64,000 bases of DNA from VFZP01 sp043755595. GTDB lineage: Bacteria > Acidobacteriota > Terriglobia > Bryobacterales > Bryobacteraceae. Each line of letters begins with the position of its first letter. The stretch's first letter is position 1. A model generated the notes under the pieces. The model was given only the letters and a program-made list of their open reading frames with translations. It ran no database searches and was not told the origin of the DNA. Location: positions 13,693 to 77,692 of the forward strand of contig JAYUSQ010000264.1 in the NCBI GenBank assembly GCA_043755595.1, given 5' to 3'. Below are positions 63,971 to 64,000 of this stretch, in pieces. A program made the translations under genes and the position numbers.

Positions 63971-64000
63971 GTGGGATTACGCTTGTCTTCGCCAGGCCCG

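Overview
This is about 64 kb of GC-rich, tightly packed chromosome from a free-living Gram-negative bacterium. I infer Acidobacteriota, probably the Solibacter/Bryobacter group, but cannot confirm it without searches. The main reasons are two very large Oar-type TonB receptors with an N-terminal carboxypeptidase-regulatory domain, PEP-CTERM proteins, a FadL-type porin, a PASTA-less Ser/Thr kinase with a C-terminal helical-repeat region, and a GC-rich intergenic hairpin repeat. I found no tRNA, rRNA, CRISPR array, intact insertion sequence or prophage.

Layout. 1-11.4 kb: a Tad/Flp type IVb pilus operon (flp, a polytopic membrane protein, cpaB, cpaC, a TadG-like protein, two TadE-like pseudopilins, cpaE, cpaF, tadB, tadC, a small membrane protein). 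11.4-19.7 kb: an Oar-type receptor, then on the minus strand an M36 metallopeptidase, a SpoIID/metallopeptidase fusion and a minimal penicillin-binding transpeptidase. 19.7-31.1 kb: FAH hydrolase, MscS channel, a decayed di-haem cytochrome c peroxidase pseudogene, a PAP2 phosphatase, a TSUP permease, an Rpn-like protein with a GLEK repeat, a bicupin, a fused E1 dehydrogenase, and remnants of a serine recombinase. 31.1-42.8 kb: an envelope-rich stretch with three paralogous exported proteins, a FadL-like porin beside an SGNH protein that has lost its catalytic residues, two exported unknowns and a frameshifted PEP-CTERM protein. 42.8-47.3 kb: Rrf2 regulator plus cysK, DUF72, Maf, and a baeRF release-factor homologue. 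47.4-52.9 kb: an overlapping operon of universal stress protein, CDF transporter, P-type ATPase and MgtC/DUF4010 protein. 52.9-64 kb: a translationally coupled AhpD-like pair, a second Oar receptor, a tyrosine phosphatase with a small ParB-like partner, a second PEP-CTERM protein, a YyaL-type thioredoxin-fold protein, tpx and a Ser/Thr kinase.

The most interesting observation is at 53275-53868. An AhpD/carboxymuconolactone-decarboxylase-family gene is open apart from one in-frame TGA (53512-53514). That TGA falls exactly on the second cysteine of the CxxCxxxH redox motif, giving CGYUTQTH. It is followed by a stable hairpin with a GGUC apical loop about 17 nt downstream, where a bacterial SECIS should be. 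I read it as a probable selenoprotein; the alternative is a nonsense-mutated gene.

Other points of interest are a pseudogene whose lesions can be reconstructed base by base (two of them tandem duplications of 10 and 5 bp), the catalytically dead-looking SGNH protein beside FadL, a SpoIID domain joined to an HExxH peptidase, and a three-member family of small exported proteins.
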